Source of the DNA: Selaginella moellendorffii
Lineage: Eukaryota > Streptophyta > Lycopodiopsida > Selaginellales > Selaginellaceae
DNA: 64,000 nucleotides
Assembly: GCF_000143415.4 (NCBI RefSeq)
Contig: NW_003314343.1
Location: forward strand, 434,813 to 498,812
Direction: 5' to 3'
The notes below the pieces were generated by a model. It saw nothing but the letters and a program-made list of their open reading frames with translations. It made no database searches and was not told where the DNA came from. Below, piece after piece: positions 41,200 through 52,624 of the stretch. Numbering within the stretch: the stretch's first letter is position 1; each line of letters opens with the position of its first letter. The position numbers were made by a program, and so were the translations under genes.

Positions 41200-44100
41200 A
41201 TGGCAAGGGCAGGGCGTAAGCGAACCCAGGCGGAGACGGAACCTCCGCCAGAGCTGGAGCCTCCGGTCGAACAAGAGGCTATGGATGAGGAATCCTTGCA
41301 TGAGGAGGACTCCAGTGAGGAAACCTCCAAACAGGAGTCCGGTGGCGAGGTTCGGTCGTCCAAGGCTCGATTGGACGTGCTAGAAGGACAGTTGGCACAG
41401 ACCAATGCCCTGCTGGAAACTCTCGTACGCAAGCTAAAGCGTGACGAGAGGCGGAAGAAAAAGAAAAAGACTGCAGATGCTGGCAGCGCAGAAGGTGCGG
41501 ATCTTTCGGCCGGGACTGAGGCAAAACCAGACAAGGTCGAACAGACCGAAGTGGAATCAGTCCCTCAGGCAGTTCCCAAGTACAAACCAAAGCCCCCACC
41601 GGTCTTCAAGGGAGTGAATGACTATAAGGTGGTGGAGGATTGGTTTTACGATATGGAGGACTACTTCCGAGCGCTGCGGTTACCAAGCTCGGAGAAGGTC
41701 CCATGTGCAAAACCATACTTGGCAGATAATGCCAAGTCTTGGTGGAGAACAACGGAGGCCAACGAAGGACCGGTGGTCACTTGGGACATGATGAAGGCGA
41801 GGATCCGCGCAACATATGTTCCTCCGAATGCCACTCTGCATCTGAGGGATGAACTGAGTAGGCTGAAACAGACAGGAACCATCCAGGAATATGTGAATGG
41901 GTTCATGGCAAAGAGGATACTTGTCACGGACATGGGGGATATGGATGCGTTCCATGCCTTCATATCAGGTTTGCAAACCTGGGCTCGCGGTGAGGTGATG
42001 AGGTGGAACCCGACCAACTACAAGGAAGCGTTGGATGCGGCCATCAAGGTGCATTTCAACGATAACCTGCGAAAGGGGAACACGACGGGGTCGGGATCCA
42101 CATTTAGCAAAGGGGCCAAACCAAGGGGAACGTATAGCAAGGGGAAATTCAAAAGGAGTTTCTCTAAGAATGAGTCCTCGGGGTTCCGGAAAGGCAAATC
42201 CGGTGGCCAGCGAGCGAGTACGTGGGGGAGTCAAGCGAAAAAGGACAAACCCACGGATAAGAAGGTCAAGTCGTATAGCAGCGTGGGAAACAACGTATGC
42301 TACAACTGCGGCGAAGCGGGACACTTCTCGAGGGAATGTCCCTACCCGAAGAAGGCCAGAGCCAATATGGCCATCAAGTCGGGTGAAGTCCAAACTGAGG
42401 TATGTGATCCAGTCCCTAACTCAAAGTTACTCATTACACGAGCAACTTTGGTAGAGAGTCGTTCGCGACATCTACTAGCCCTCCGAGGGAAGCTTGGAGG
42501 TAGCTTTGTTAAGATCCTTATTGACACGGGTGCTTCGGATAATTTTGTGGCTGCAGACATAGTCCGGCAAGCCAGACTAACGGTGCAGCGGCTAGGCGAA
42601 CCAAGGACTATAGAGTTTGTTCAGGGTAGCCAAAGCACCGATGAGGTACTTCGACAAGCGAGAGTCGAAGTGGGGACATGGAAAGTGGACATGGATTTCA
42701 CCGTCTTGGACATGGCGGGATTTGACGTGATCTTCAGAATGGATTGGTTTAATCGGTTCGTGGTAGCCCTGCATGGACAAGGTAGGAACCTTGTGGTATT
42801 GGCGAATGCCCAAGGAAGAAGATCTAGGGTGGAGGCCCAGGATCTAAAGGTAGGGCAAAGCAAGGCCAAAGAGTCATGCTTGAACCTGGTGTCCACGAGA
42901 GGACAACTCACTAAAGGAACTAAGGCAGCCTTTTTGTGCTTACTCTCGGTGAAGAGTGACAAAAAGACAAGAACGGAAGAAGTGCCTTTAGTGATCCAGC
43001 GAGTGTTGGACCAATTCCAGGATACCATGCCGGAGGAGCTACCGGCGGGGTTGCCCCCCGCACGACCGATAGAACATAAGATTGAGCTTGTCGAGGGCGC
43101 TGAGGCGGTGGTTCGTCCCCCCTATCATTCGAACGAAAAAGAACTCAAGGAGCTCAAGTGCCAACTAGAGGAGTTGGTGGGCAAAGGGTATGTTAGGTTG
43201 AGCAAGTCGCCGTATGGGGCGCCGGTATTATTTGTGAAAAAGAAAGATGGATCTATGCGCATGTGCATAGATTACCGGTTGCTCAACAAGTATACCAAGA
43301 AGAACAAGTACCCGTTGCCAAGGATTGAGGACCTGTTCGATAGGTTGGGAAAGGCAAAATACTTCTCGAGGATTGACCTAAGGTTAGGATACTACCAGAT
43401 CAGGGTAGCCGAGGAAGATGTCGAGAAGACAACCTGTCGAACGAGGTATGGGAGCTTTGAGTTTTTGGTGATGCCCTTTGGGCTGTGCAATGCGCCGGCA
43501 ATGTTTTCGGCGTTGATGAACCACATCTTTGTACCCTATCTGGATCACTTTGTGGTCGTCTATATTGACGACATCCTGATCTATAGCGAGACGCTAGAGG
43601 AGCATGCCGAACACTTGGCGAAGGTGTTTGAGAAACTAAGGGAACATAAACTGTATGCTAAAGAGAGCAAATGTGACTTTGCTCAGCAAGAGGTAAAGTT
43701 TCTCGGGCATGTGGTGGGCCAGGACAGGCTCAAGGTGGACCCGGAGAAGGTCCAAGCGATCCAGGAATGGGAGCGACCATCGAATGTACATGAGTTGAGG
43801 GCGTTCTTGGGGCTATGCAACTACTATCGAAAGTTTATCAGACACTATTCGAGAGTAGCCCTGCCCTTAACGGATCAAACGGGAAAAGGGAAGATGGTAT
43901 GGACAGCGGAATGCGAGGCGGCATTCGTCCACCTCAAAGGGAAGTTGAGGAAGGCTCCGGTGTTGGCATTACCGGACTTTGGTAAGGACTTTGAGGTAGA
44001 CACGGATGCTTCGGACTTTGCGTTAGGCGCAGTTTTGAAGCAAGACAACCATCCAGTAGCGTTCTTCTCGAAGAAGCTGGACAAGGCTCAACGGAAGTGG

Positions 44101-45972
44101 CCTGCCCACGAGAAGGAATTGTTTGCGGTGGTCAAGGCGCTCAAGGAGTGGCGACACTACCTTGGGAGACACTTCAAGGTTTACATGGACAATGTGGCAA
44201 CGAAACACTTCTTGTCACAACTCGACCTGAGAGGGAAACAAGGTCGGTGGGCCAATGCCTTGGCCGAGTTTGATTGCGAGATTCTGTATAAGCCTGGGAA
44301 GAGCAACATCGTGGCAGATGCGCTAAGTCGAAAAGCGAGCTTGAGGTTGGCGATCTCCAGCGCAACAGCAACCTTCTGGGACGATGTGCGGACAGCATAT
44401 GAGAACGATGGTCTATCACAAGAAGTGTTGTTGAGGAATCTGGAGGCACGGGAAGCTCACCAGAGAGGTGAGCCGCCAACGGAAGAGAAAACGGGCTATG
44501 CGGAACGCAATGGACTCATTTATTACAAGCAAACGAGGGTGTATGTTCCAGAAGGTGGACTAAGGAAGGTAGCCTTAGAAGAGTGTCATGACGGACCTCT
44601 TGCGGGACACGGCGGAGTGCCCAAGACGATGGGCTTACTCAAGAGGAAGTACCATTGGCCAGATATGGCTAAGGACGTCCAAGACTATGTAAAGACATGT
44701 CCAACATGTCAGCAGGTCAAAGCCGTGTCTAAGGCTAGTGGGGGCTTGTTGCAAAGCATCCCAATTCCAGATCGTCCGTGGAAATGTCTCACGATGGACT
44801 TCATCACGGGACTACCCCCAAGCGAGGGGTTCGATGCGATATTCGTGGTGGTGGATCGATTTTCGAAGATGGCACATTTCATACCCACCACAACGGAGGT
44901 GGATGCGGAAGGTGTGGCGAAACTGTTCTTCGAACAAGTGGTTCGAGTGCGGGGAAGGCCAAAGGAGATTATCTCAGATCGAGATAAGATCTTCACTAGT
45001 AGGTTCTGGAGGACCCTCCTAGAACAGTATCGCACCAAGTTGAAATTCAGCACAGCCTATCACCCACAGACAGGTATGGGGTATTAAGTCAAGTTTGGTG
45101 GTCCTAACACTTCTTGACAGACGGACAAACGGAAAGGGTGAATAGGCAGCTGGAGGATTATTTGCGATGCTATGTCTCGCGAGACCAGACCGATTGGGTA
45201 AGTCATTTGGGACTTGCGGAAATGTGTTATAACAACTCACCACATTCGAGTATCGGGGTGAGTCCATGGGAAGTCATCAATGGGCGAGCTATTGAAGGTC
45301 CTGTGGAACTCGGCGTGGCCGAGTATCATGGAGAGTTACCCGCAGGGGAGGCATTCACGGCGGAAAGACTCAACATTTGGAATCTAGTGAGGGATTCCTT
45401 GGAACGGGCTCAACAAAGGCAAACCAAGTACGCGAACCTAAAGCACCGGGATGTAGAGTTCCAAGCTGGGGAGAAGGTGTGGTTGAACACCAAGAACCTT
45501 AGGCTACCAAGTGGGATCAGCTGAAAGTTGACCCAAAGGTAAAAATGCATATATTCCTGTAAATGAATTGATCTTGAGTTCCTTAAGCAGGTTCGCGGGG
45601 CCTTACGAGATTGAGGCACGAATCGGTAAAGTGGCTTACCGACTCCGACTTCCTCGAGAGATGGGGAACCTGCACCCAGTGTTCCATGTGAACTTACTCA
45701 AGCCGTACTTTGAGGATCCGCTTCGCAAGGACCAAGTAAGACCTTTACCTGAGGTTATCCAAGGGGAAGAGGAATACGAAGTCGAGGCCATCCTCAATGC
45801 GCGCAAGAGCAAGCAACAAGGACGCGAGGTGAGAGAGTTCCATGTGAAGTGGAAAGGATTTCCACACTGCGAAGCAACATGGGAACCGGAGGAGAACCTA
45901 GCGAACGCGCGAGATCTAGTGGAGGAATTTCTGCAAGGCAGAACTCTATGTACTTATGCAAAGTTCAATTAA
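41200..45972 (+). CDS. Gag-Pol polyprotein with two small introns and one in-frame TGA
   Basis: Exons 41200-45073, 45121-45538 and 45591-45972; spliced length 1558 codons with stop. Gag ([12 protein letters not shown], about residue 147) is followed by a zinc knuckle [14 protein letters not shown] (about 367), protease [10 protein letters not shown] (about 440), RT ([20 protein letters not shown] and YIDD, about 690-790) and RNase H ([13 protein letters not shown], about 932). Integrase follows with an HHCC finger (CPTCQQ), [13 protein letters not shown] and, after intron 1, [14 protein letters not shown]. The C-terminal part has [20 protein letters not shown], and a chromodomain ([28 protein letters not shown]) ends the protein. 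Without splicing the frame ends at a TAA (45085-45087) before the catalytic Glu. In exon 2 a TGA at 45522-45524 (codon 1426) replaces CGA of the second copy. Start: ATG 41200, 43 bp after the PBS. Confidence 0.92.
45074..45120 (+). other. Intron 1 of the gypsy pol gene (47 bp), inside the integrase core
   Basis: The donor is G|gtatggg, a branch-point-like cctaac lies about 15 bp before the 3' end, and the acceptor is ttgacag|AC. Removing it restores [12 protein letters not shown], the universal integrase core sequence. The same 47 bp is present at 58372-58418 in the second copy. The size matches host introns in this window. Confidence 0.88.
45539..45590 (+). other. Intron 2 of the gypsy pol gene (52 bp)
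   Basis: Donor AAAG|gtaaaa, acceptor ccttaagcag|GTTCG. Splicing joins [13 protein letters not shown], the usual integrase C-terminal sequence of chromoviruses; read-through gives TAA at once. The second copy has it at 58837-58888. Confidence 0.85.
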
Positions 45973-46375
45973 AAATATCAATTTGCAAAGTTGAGCAAGT
46001 GGCATATGTTGGGACCCGAAGGCGCGCCGAAGGTGAGCTAATTAGCATGGGTTAGCTAGGTCGACCAGGCGTAGGGAGCTACGCCCGACTCCCTGCGGGG
46101 ATGTCGAATCCGTAGACGTATTCTACGGAGGTTGGGTTCGAGTCCCAACCCCCTAGTAAAGCAAGGCTGGGTTCAAGTCCCGACCCTATACTAGGGCGTG
46201 GTGAGGTGAGGAGTATAGGGACACCTATATTCCGTTGTCATGGGCTCCTTGCCGGGGAGGCTAACTTAGGCACACCGCTAAGTGGGGGGATGCCCCCGGA
46301 GACATGGTCAACAAGTCGTAGGATAAAATGAGACGTTCGATGTGGGCATCGAACTTCTTCTATGGGTGGTGGAGT
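45973..46375 (+). other. Gypsy 3' untranslated region with two tRNA-like B-box motifs and polypurine tract
   Basis: Contains 'gttgggttcgagtcccaac' (46131-46149) and 'gctgggttcaagtcccgac' (46166-46184). Both fit the Pol III B-box consensus GGTTCRANTCC and form the stem of a tRNA T-arm. A CCGTAGA..TCTACGG stem (46110-46128) precedes the first. No complete tRNA cloverleaf is formed. A purine-rich stretch (gggtggtggag) precedes the 3' LTR. The second copy keeps the motifs at about 59429-59482. Confidence 0.65.
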
Positions 46376-47526
46376 TGTAAGGAACCAACTCGCCGAGGGG
46401 TCGTAGGCTAAAGGAACCCCGAAAGCATGACCAAAATGACAAAGAGTTCATCGGATGGGACCAAGTTGAAGATCGAGTCCAAGACCGACTCTAGGACCGA
46501 GTTCGAGATAGAGTCCGGAATCGAGTCCGAGACCGACTCGGGGACCGAGTTCGAGTCCGAGTTCGAGACCGAGTTCGAGACGGAGTCCGAGATCCGAAAT
46601 CGGGTCCGAGACCGAGTCCGAGGTCGAGTCCGAGGTCGGGTCCGAGATCGGGTCCGAGATCGAGTCCGTGATCGAGTCCGAACCCGAATCCGAAGTCGGA
46701 TCCGAAATCGGGTCCGAGATCGAGCCAGAGACTAAGTCCAAATACTAATACGGGTCAAGGGGTGAAAGCCCAAAGCGTGCGTCTCCCAGGGGGGGGGGGG
46801 GTTGCAGGGGGTTCCAAAAGTATAGTAGGGATAGTGAGGTCCAGGAACCAGTTTTGAAGGGAACTCTCCAGTTGGGCTTCCAAACCGACTTGAGGTTGGG
46901 ACTGGAACCGAGGGGCCTTGGGTGGGAGTGAGCATGGACTTGGCTGGTGCCGGAGGGGCCATTCAAGGAAGTGCTCAAGAGCAGCTCCCACTCCCGAAAG
47001 GGAAACCGATTGCGGTGCTCCCGGCTCAAGTGGAGTGGTGCCCCACTTGAGTACCATGCGGCTCATTGGTCCTCGCCCTTCCTAGGGGCTTGGGCCTTCC
47101 TTCGGGATGGAAGTGGGGGGTGAGAGGTACCCATACCGGGCCGTTAGGCCACGGTGTTTCGCCCCGGCGTCCCGAAGCAAGTGTTGCACTCAAGACTTGG
47201 GATTTAGAGGGTCCCATGATCAAGTCTTGTGGTACCAAGGGATGTTAGGAACCTGGAAGCTTAGTGTGCTTGGCTGCTTGTGCTTGCGGGGAGTGTAGCC
47301 GAACCTTAAGTCCAGTCTAACCCGGGGAGGGGGATTGGGAGTGATTTGGGAATCCGTGGAAGGATGGCTAACACTCCGTTGCTCGTGCAGTGAGTAGCTG
47401 AAACCAAGTAGGAGCTGGTACCATAGGCGAGAACCTTGGCAAGGGAACTTAGCAAAAGCCAAGGTAGTGTTGGACGGATAGACGAGGTAAGCTGGCAAAT
47501 TGGAAAGGAAAAATTTGTGGCTTACA
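46376..47526 (+). repeat. 3' LTR
   Basis: Same termini as the 5' LTR. It differs by an extra 12-bp minisatellite unit, a shorter G-run and about a dozen substitutions. Confidence 0.95.
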
Positions 47527-48429
47527 CCTTGCAGCAGCAGCAGCCACCGCCGCTACTGCCTCCTCCGTCTCCGGCCCATCCGCTCTCAATGGTGCCGCCA
47601 CTGCTGCTGCTAGTCTTGGCGGAGGTTCGCTGGCTTGTTAAGGAGGCCATGGGCGAGGGTTTAGGGTTTCCACAATTGCCACCATTGCCACAACCACCAC
47701 AACCATCGCCACCGTCGTCACCACGACCACTATGACCATCGGCACCATTGCCACCATCCTTATCACCACCACCACTGCAAGGGATGGGGACTATCACCAA
47801 CATGATCAATGGATTGGTATCATCATTATTGTTCCTACTGTGTCCAACACAGTAGGATTGTATATCATACTCCGAAAGATGAAAGTATGGAATCAAGTGT
47901 GTGTGTATGTGTGTGTGTGTGTGTGAGATTGTCTAACTTAGAGTGCAGATTGCTACTACGACGACCACTGATCAGCAGCCCTAGCTTTGATCTAGCTGCA
48001 ATCTTCTGTTTTCTAAATCTTCATCTAATCACTGTGGCTCTTGTGGATGCTCAAAACCTTGGTTAGGCCAACGCTCCCAACAGCGTAGTTCAGGGTGGTC
48101 ATGCCACTTTGCACAAGGCTTTGGTGGATCGCTCAAGAGCTTCGACTTGAGTGCAAGTGTCGAGAACCGGTTTTTAGAATGTGAGATAGACTGTCAACCT
48201 CGCAGCGCTTGTAACTAGAGCAAGCCAAGATTGTGATGCGAGCAAGCTTCCACCATGCTCACCACACAATCCCTGAGATGGCGGAACACGGTTGTGAGTG
48301 CCTTCATGATGGTCACCTCCCTTGGCCTAAGCCTTGAACAAAAGAAGTGTTGCCCCTTGGTGCCATTTGGACTTTGGAACAACACTTCAGAACACTGTAG
48401 CCATACGTGAGCCTCATGGGTACTCTCCC
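47527..48429 (+). repeat. Rest of the interrupted module A, hydrophobic segment, TG tract and module B
   Basis: Resumes at 'ccttgcagcagcag', continues through the Gln/Pro tract and loses the acidic block (jump at 'gggcgag|ggtttagggtttcc' with a telomere-like fragment at 47657-47671). Then come the Pro/hydrophobic segment (47732-47890), the TG tract (47899-47925) and module B to the CCCTAAA tract at 48430. Confidence 0.75.
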
Positions 48430-48795
48430 CAAACCCTAAACCTTAAACCCTAAACCCCAAACCCTGAACCCTAAACCCTAATCCCTAAACTGTAAACCCT
48501 AAACCTGCATGGGAGATGGAAGCTTTTGAGCCCCCAGTGACACAGCACACCCTAAACCCTAAACCCTAAACCATTGACAACGTTGTAGTGCCTAGAGAGC
48601 TCGCTTGGCTTGTGAAAACCCTCACCAAGTCCTTGCAGCCGCTGATGATCGAATGTCTGCCAGGGCTTCAGTCGAGGCAAGTGATCATGTCCTAGATGCT
48701 GGAGAGCAGCTGGAACGCCATGATCTCCTGTGGCACCCAAGCATTCCACCAGCAGGAGCAGAGGTGAAAGCATTGCAAAGGGGAATCGAGCTAAT
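48430..48795 (-). pseudogene. Telomere-like tracts plus module C
   Basis: CCCTAAA tracts at 48429-48508 and 48548-48573, the second interrupting module C at 'gacacagcac'. The PWP2-like fragment follows on the minus strand, shorter than in other units. It passes into a module-A exon tail at about 48797 without the intron and coiled-coil part. Confidence 0.6.
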
Positions 48796-49395
48796 TAATC
48801 GCTCTCAACAGTGCCACCATTGCTGCCGCTGGTCTTGGCGGAGGTTCGCTAGCTTGTTAAGGGGGCCATGGGTGAGAACATGTGTCCAATGGTTGAGGAG
48901 CCGTCCATGGCTGAGGAGAGCATGCTGGGTGAGGAGACACGATTGCCACCACTGCCACAACCACCACGACTGTCGCCACCGTCATCACCACGACCACCAT
49001 GACCACTGGCACCATTGCCACCATCCTAAACCCTAAACCCTAAACCTACATGAGAGAGCAAGCTTTAGTGACGTAGCATGCCATCCTAGGTGCAGACCCG
49101 CTCTTAGTGCTCTCGGTGAAGAAGAAGACACCATTGACAACGTTGCAGTGCGCAGAGAGCTCACCTGGCCTGTGAAAACCCTCACTAAGTCCTTGCAGCC
49201 GCAGATGATCCAATTGCTGCCGGGGCTCCAGTCGAGGCAAGTGATCGTGTCCTAGATGCTGGAGAGCAGCTGGAATGCCATGAACTCCTTGCAGCACCCG
49301 GGCGTTCCACCAGCTGGAGCAGAGGCAGAAGCATTGCAAAGGGGAATCGAGCTAAAGTCCTATTAATTAAGGCTTTTGGGATGGATCTAGCAAAG
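48796..49395. repeat. Module A tail, CCCTAAA tract and module C
   Basis: 48797-49022 is the 3' half of a module-A exon (Leu/Pro and acidic block), 49024-49047 is CCCTAAA, and 49050-49390 is module C on minus with the KEFM..LSS/CLDWSP-type words degraded by substitutions. Confidence 0.65.
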
Positions 49396-50405
49396 CGGTG
49401 AGAGATCATGAATCTTCTTATTCTCCTCCTGCTACTATTTCCTCCTCTATTTTAGAGTGAGGATTTCATATCCCACCGTTATGCGCTAATTGAGCAGCGA
49501 TTGACAATGGTAGAAGAGCAATTGCAAGAGCTATTGAAGAAGATGCCGCCACTGATGCCACCCTTACAATAGAAGCAGAAGTAGCAGCAGCTGCTGCCGC
49601 AGCCTCCTTCGTCCCTAGCCTTGCCGCTCTCAACGGTGCCGCCATTGCTGCCGCTGGTCTTGGAGGAGGTTCACCCGCTTGTTAAGGAGGCCATGGGCGA
49701 GAAGATGTGTCCAATGGTTGAGGAGCCATCCATGGCTGAGGAGAGCATGCTGGGTGAGGAGACACGATTGCCACCACTGCCACAACCACCACGACTATCG
49801 CCACCGTCATCACCACGACCACCATGACCATCGGCATCATTGCCACCATCCTCACCACCACCACCACCACAAGGGATGGGGACCATCACCAGCATGATTA
49901 GTGGATTGGTATCATCATTGTTGGTCCTACTATGTCCAGTATAGTAGGAATGTCTATCATACTCCGAAAGATGAAAGTATGTAATCAAGTGTGTGTGTGT
50001 GTTTGAGATTGTCTAACTTAGAGTGCAGGTTGCTCCGTCTACGACCACTGATCAGCAGCCCTAGCCTTGATCCAGCTACAATCTTCTGTTTTGTGAATCT
50101 TCATCTAATCACCGTGGCTCTTGTGCCTTTGTTGAGACTGTAAGCTCTTGTGGATGCTCAAAACATTGGCCAAGCCAACGCTCCCAATAGCGTAGTTCAA
50201 GGTGGTCATGCCACATTGCACAAGGCTCTGGTGGATCGCTCTAGAGCTTCAACCTAAGCACAAGCATCGAGAACAATCCCGAGAGTTAGATAGAATGTCA
50301 GCCTCGTAGCACTGGTAACTAGAGCAAGCCAAGATTGTGATACAAGCAAGCTTCCACCATGCTCACCACACAATCCCTGAGATGGCAAAACATGCTGTGA
50401 GCGCT
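49396..50405 (+). repeat. Module A (complete), TG tract and first part of module B
   Basis: Intron-like leader (49408-49455), exon from about 49457, TAG stops at 49568 and 49582, acidic block, Pro-rich and hydrophobic segment (49827-49980), TG tract, then module B as far as 'gctgtgagcgct', where the solo LTR is inserted. Confidence 0.7.
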
Positions 50406-51654
50406 TGTAAGCCACAAATTTTTCCTTTCCAATTTCCCAGCTTACCTTGTCTACCCGTGCAACACTGCCTTGGCTTTTGCTAAGTTCCCTCACCAAAGTT
50501 CCCGCCTATGGTACCAGCTCCTACTTGGTCCTACTTGGTTTCAACTACTCAATGCATGAGCAATAAAGTGTTAACCATCCATACATGGATACCCAATTCT
50601 CTCCCAATCCCCCTCCCCAGGTTAAACTAGACCTAAGGTTCGGCTACACTCCCCACAGGCACAAACAACCAAGCACACCAAGCCTCTAGGTTCCTAACAC
50701 CCCTTGGTACCACAAGACTTGATCATGGGACCCTTTAAATCCCAAGTCTTGGGTGCAACACTTGCTTCGGGATGCCGGGGCAGAACACCATGGCCTAACG
50801 GCCACCTCTACCCCCCCACTTCCATCCCAAAAGAAGGCCCAAGCCCCTAGGAAGGGCAAGGACCAATGAGTTGCATGGTACTCAAGTGGGGCACCACTCC
50901 ACATGAATCGAGAGCACCGCAGTCGGTTTCCCTTTCGGGAGTGGGAGCTGCTCTTGAGCACTTCCTGGGGTGGCCCCTCCGGCACCACCCACATCCATGC
51001 TCACTCCCACCCAAGGCCCCTCGGCCCCAGTCTCAACCTTAAGTTAGTTTGGAAGCACCACTGGAGAGTTCCTTCGAGACTGGTTCCTGGACCTCACTAT
51101 CCCTACTATACTTTTGGAACCCCCTGCAGCCCCCCCCCGCCCCCCCCGAGAGACGCACGCTTTGGGCTTTCACCCCTTGACCCGTATTAGTACTCGGACT
51201 CGGTCTCAGACTCGATCTCAGACTCGATCTCGGACCCGACTTCGGACTCGGTCTTGAACTTGATCTCGGACCTAATTTCGGACTCGGTCTCGGACTCGAT
51301 CTCGGACTCGATCTCGGACCCGACTTCAGACTCGGTCTCGCACTCGATCTCGAACCCGACTTCGGACTCAGTCTCGAACTCGATCTCGGACTCCATCTCG
51401 GACCCGATCTCTAACTCAACTTCGGACTCGGCCTCGGACCCAATTTGGATCTCGAACTCTGTCTCAAACTCGGTCTTGAACTCGGTCTCCGATTCGGCCT
51501 CGGACTCGATCCCGGACTTCATCTCGAACTCGGTCTCAAAGTCGGTCTTGGACTGCATCTTGGACTCGGTCCCATCTGATGAACTCTTTGTCATTTTGGT
51601 CATGCTTTCGGGGATCCTTTAGCCTATGAGACCTTGGCGAGTTGGTTCCTTACA
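50406..51654 (-). mobile_element. Solo LTR of the same gypsy family, with perfect target duplication
   Basis: 1249 bp with TGTAAG...CTTACA termini and no internal sequence. It is flanked by GCGCT on both sides (50401-50405 and 51655-51659). The interrupted module B reads on normally (gtgagcgct|ttgatgatggtcacc) once the LTR and one GCGCT are removed. It is more diverged than the LTRs of the full element and carries a longer minisatellite (51190-51580), so it is an older insertion reduced by LTR-LTR recombination. Confidence 0.92.
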
Positions 51655-52320
51655 GCGCTTTGATGATGGTCACCTCCCTTGGCCTTAGCCTTGAACAAAA
51701 GAAGTGCCACCATGTGGTGCCATTTGGACTTTAGAACAACACTTTGGAACACTGTGGCCCTATGTGAGCCTCATGGGTACTCTCCCCAACCCCTAAACCC
51801 TAAACCCCAAACCTAAACCCTAAAGTCCTATTAATTAGTGCTCTTGGGGTGGATTTAGCAAAGCGGTGAGAGATCATGGAACTTCTTATTCTCCTCCTGC
51901 TACAGTTTCCTCCTCTATTTCAGAGTGAGGATTTCATATCCCACCGTTAGGCACTCACTGAGCAGCGATTGGCAATGGTAGAATAGCGATTGTAAGAATT
52001 GTTGAAGCAGTTGCCGCCCCTGATGCCACCTATGCAGCAGCAGCAGCCACCGCCACCGCTGCCTCCTCCGTCGCCGGCCCTGCCGCACTCAACAGTGCTG
52101 CCACTATTACCGTTGGTCCTAGCAGAGGTTCGCCGGCTTGTTAAGGAGGCCATAGGTGAGAAGATGTGTCCAATGGTTGAGGAGCCGTTCATGGCTGAGG
52201 AGAGCATGCTGGGTGAACAGACACGATTGCCACCACTGCCACAACCACCACGACTGTCGCCACCATCGTCACCACGACCACTATGACCATCGGCACCATT
52301 GCCACCATCCTAAACCCTAA
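51655..52320 (+). repeat. Module B end, CCCTAAA tract, and module A
   Basis: 51655-51790 completes module B. 51786-51825 is a degenerate CCCTAAA tract fused directly to 'gtcctattaattag', so module C is skipped here. A module-A unit (exon from about 51925) follows with TAG stops near 51983 and ends at 52311. Confidence 0.7.
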
Positions 52321-52624
52321 ACCCTAAACCTACATAGGAGATGGCAAGCTTTTGAGCCCCCAGTGACATAGCATGCCATCCTAGGTGCAGACCCGCTCTT
52401 AGTGCTCTCGGTGAAGAAGAAGACGCCATTGACAATGTTGCGGTGCGCAGAGAGCTCGCCTTGCCTGTGAAAACCCTCACTAAGTCCTTGCAGCCGTAGA
52501 TGATCCAATTGCCGCTGGGGCTCCAGTTGATGCAAGTGATCGTGTCCTGGATGCTGGAGAGCAGCTGGAACGCCATGAACTCTTTGCGGCACCCAGGCGT
52601 TCCACTCACCTAAACCCTAAACCC
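52312..52624 (-). pseudogene. CCCTAAA tract and module C, ending in a second CCCTAAA tract
   Basis: The PWP2-like fragment between 52332 and 52606 reads on minus SGTPGCRKEFMAFQLLSS, DTITC and NWIIYGCKDL in one frame (99 codons open from 52609). It is bounded by telomere-like repeats on both sides (52312-52331 and 52609-52625). Confidence 0.6.

Larger units (their letters stand above)
40000..47526 (+). mobile_element. Nearly intact Ty3/gypsy chromovirus-type LTR retrotransposon, 7.5 kb
   Basis: The element has LTRs at 40000-41140 and 46376-47526, both TGTAAG...CTTACA. A primer-binding site follows the 5' LTR, and a single gag-pol gene runs in the order Gag, protease, RT, RNase H, integrase, chromodomain. 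It is inserted in a module-A unit. Flanks CCCTG (39995-39999) and CCTTG (47527-47531) are a 5-bp target duplication with one mismatch. The two LTRs differ by only about a dozen single-base changes plus a 12-bp repeat-number change and homopolymer lengths, so the insertion looks recent. Confidence 0.95.

Noticed and set aside
46058..46190. tRNA gene
   Set aside because: T-arm-like and stem elements are present, but there is no acceptor stem or D-arm, so reported only as B-box-like motifs.
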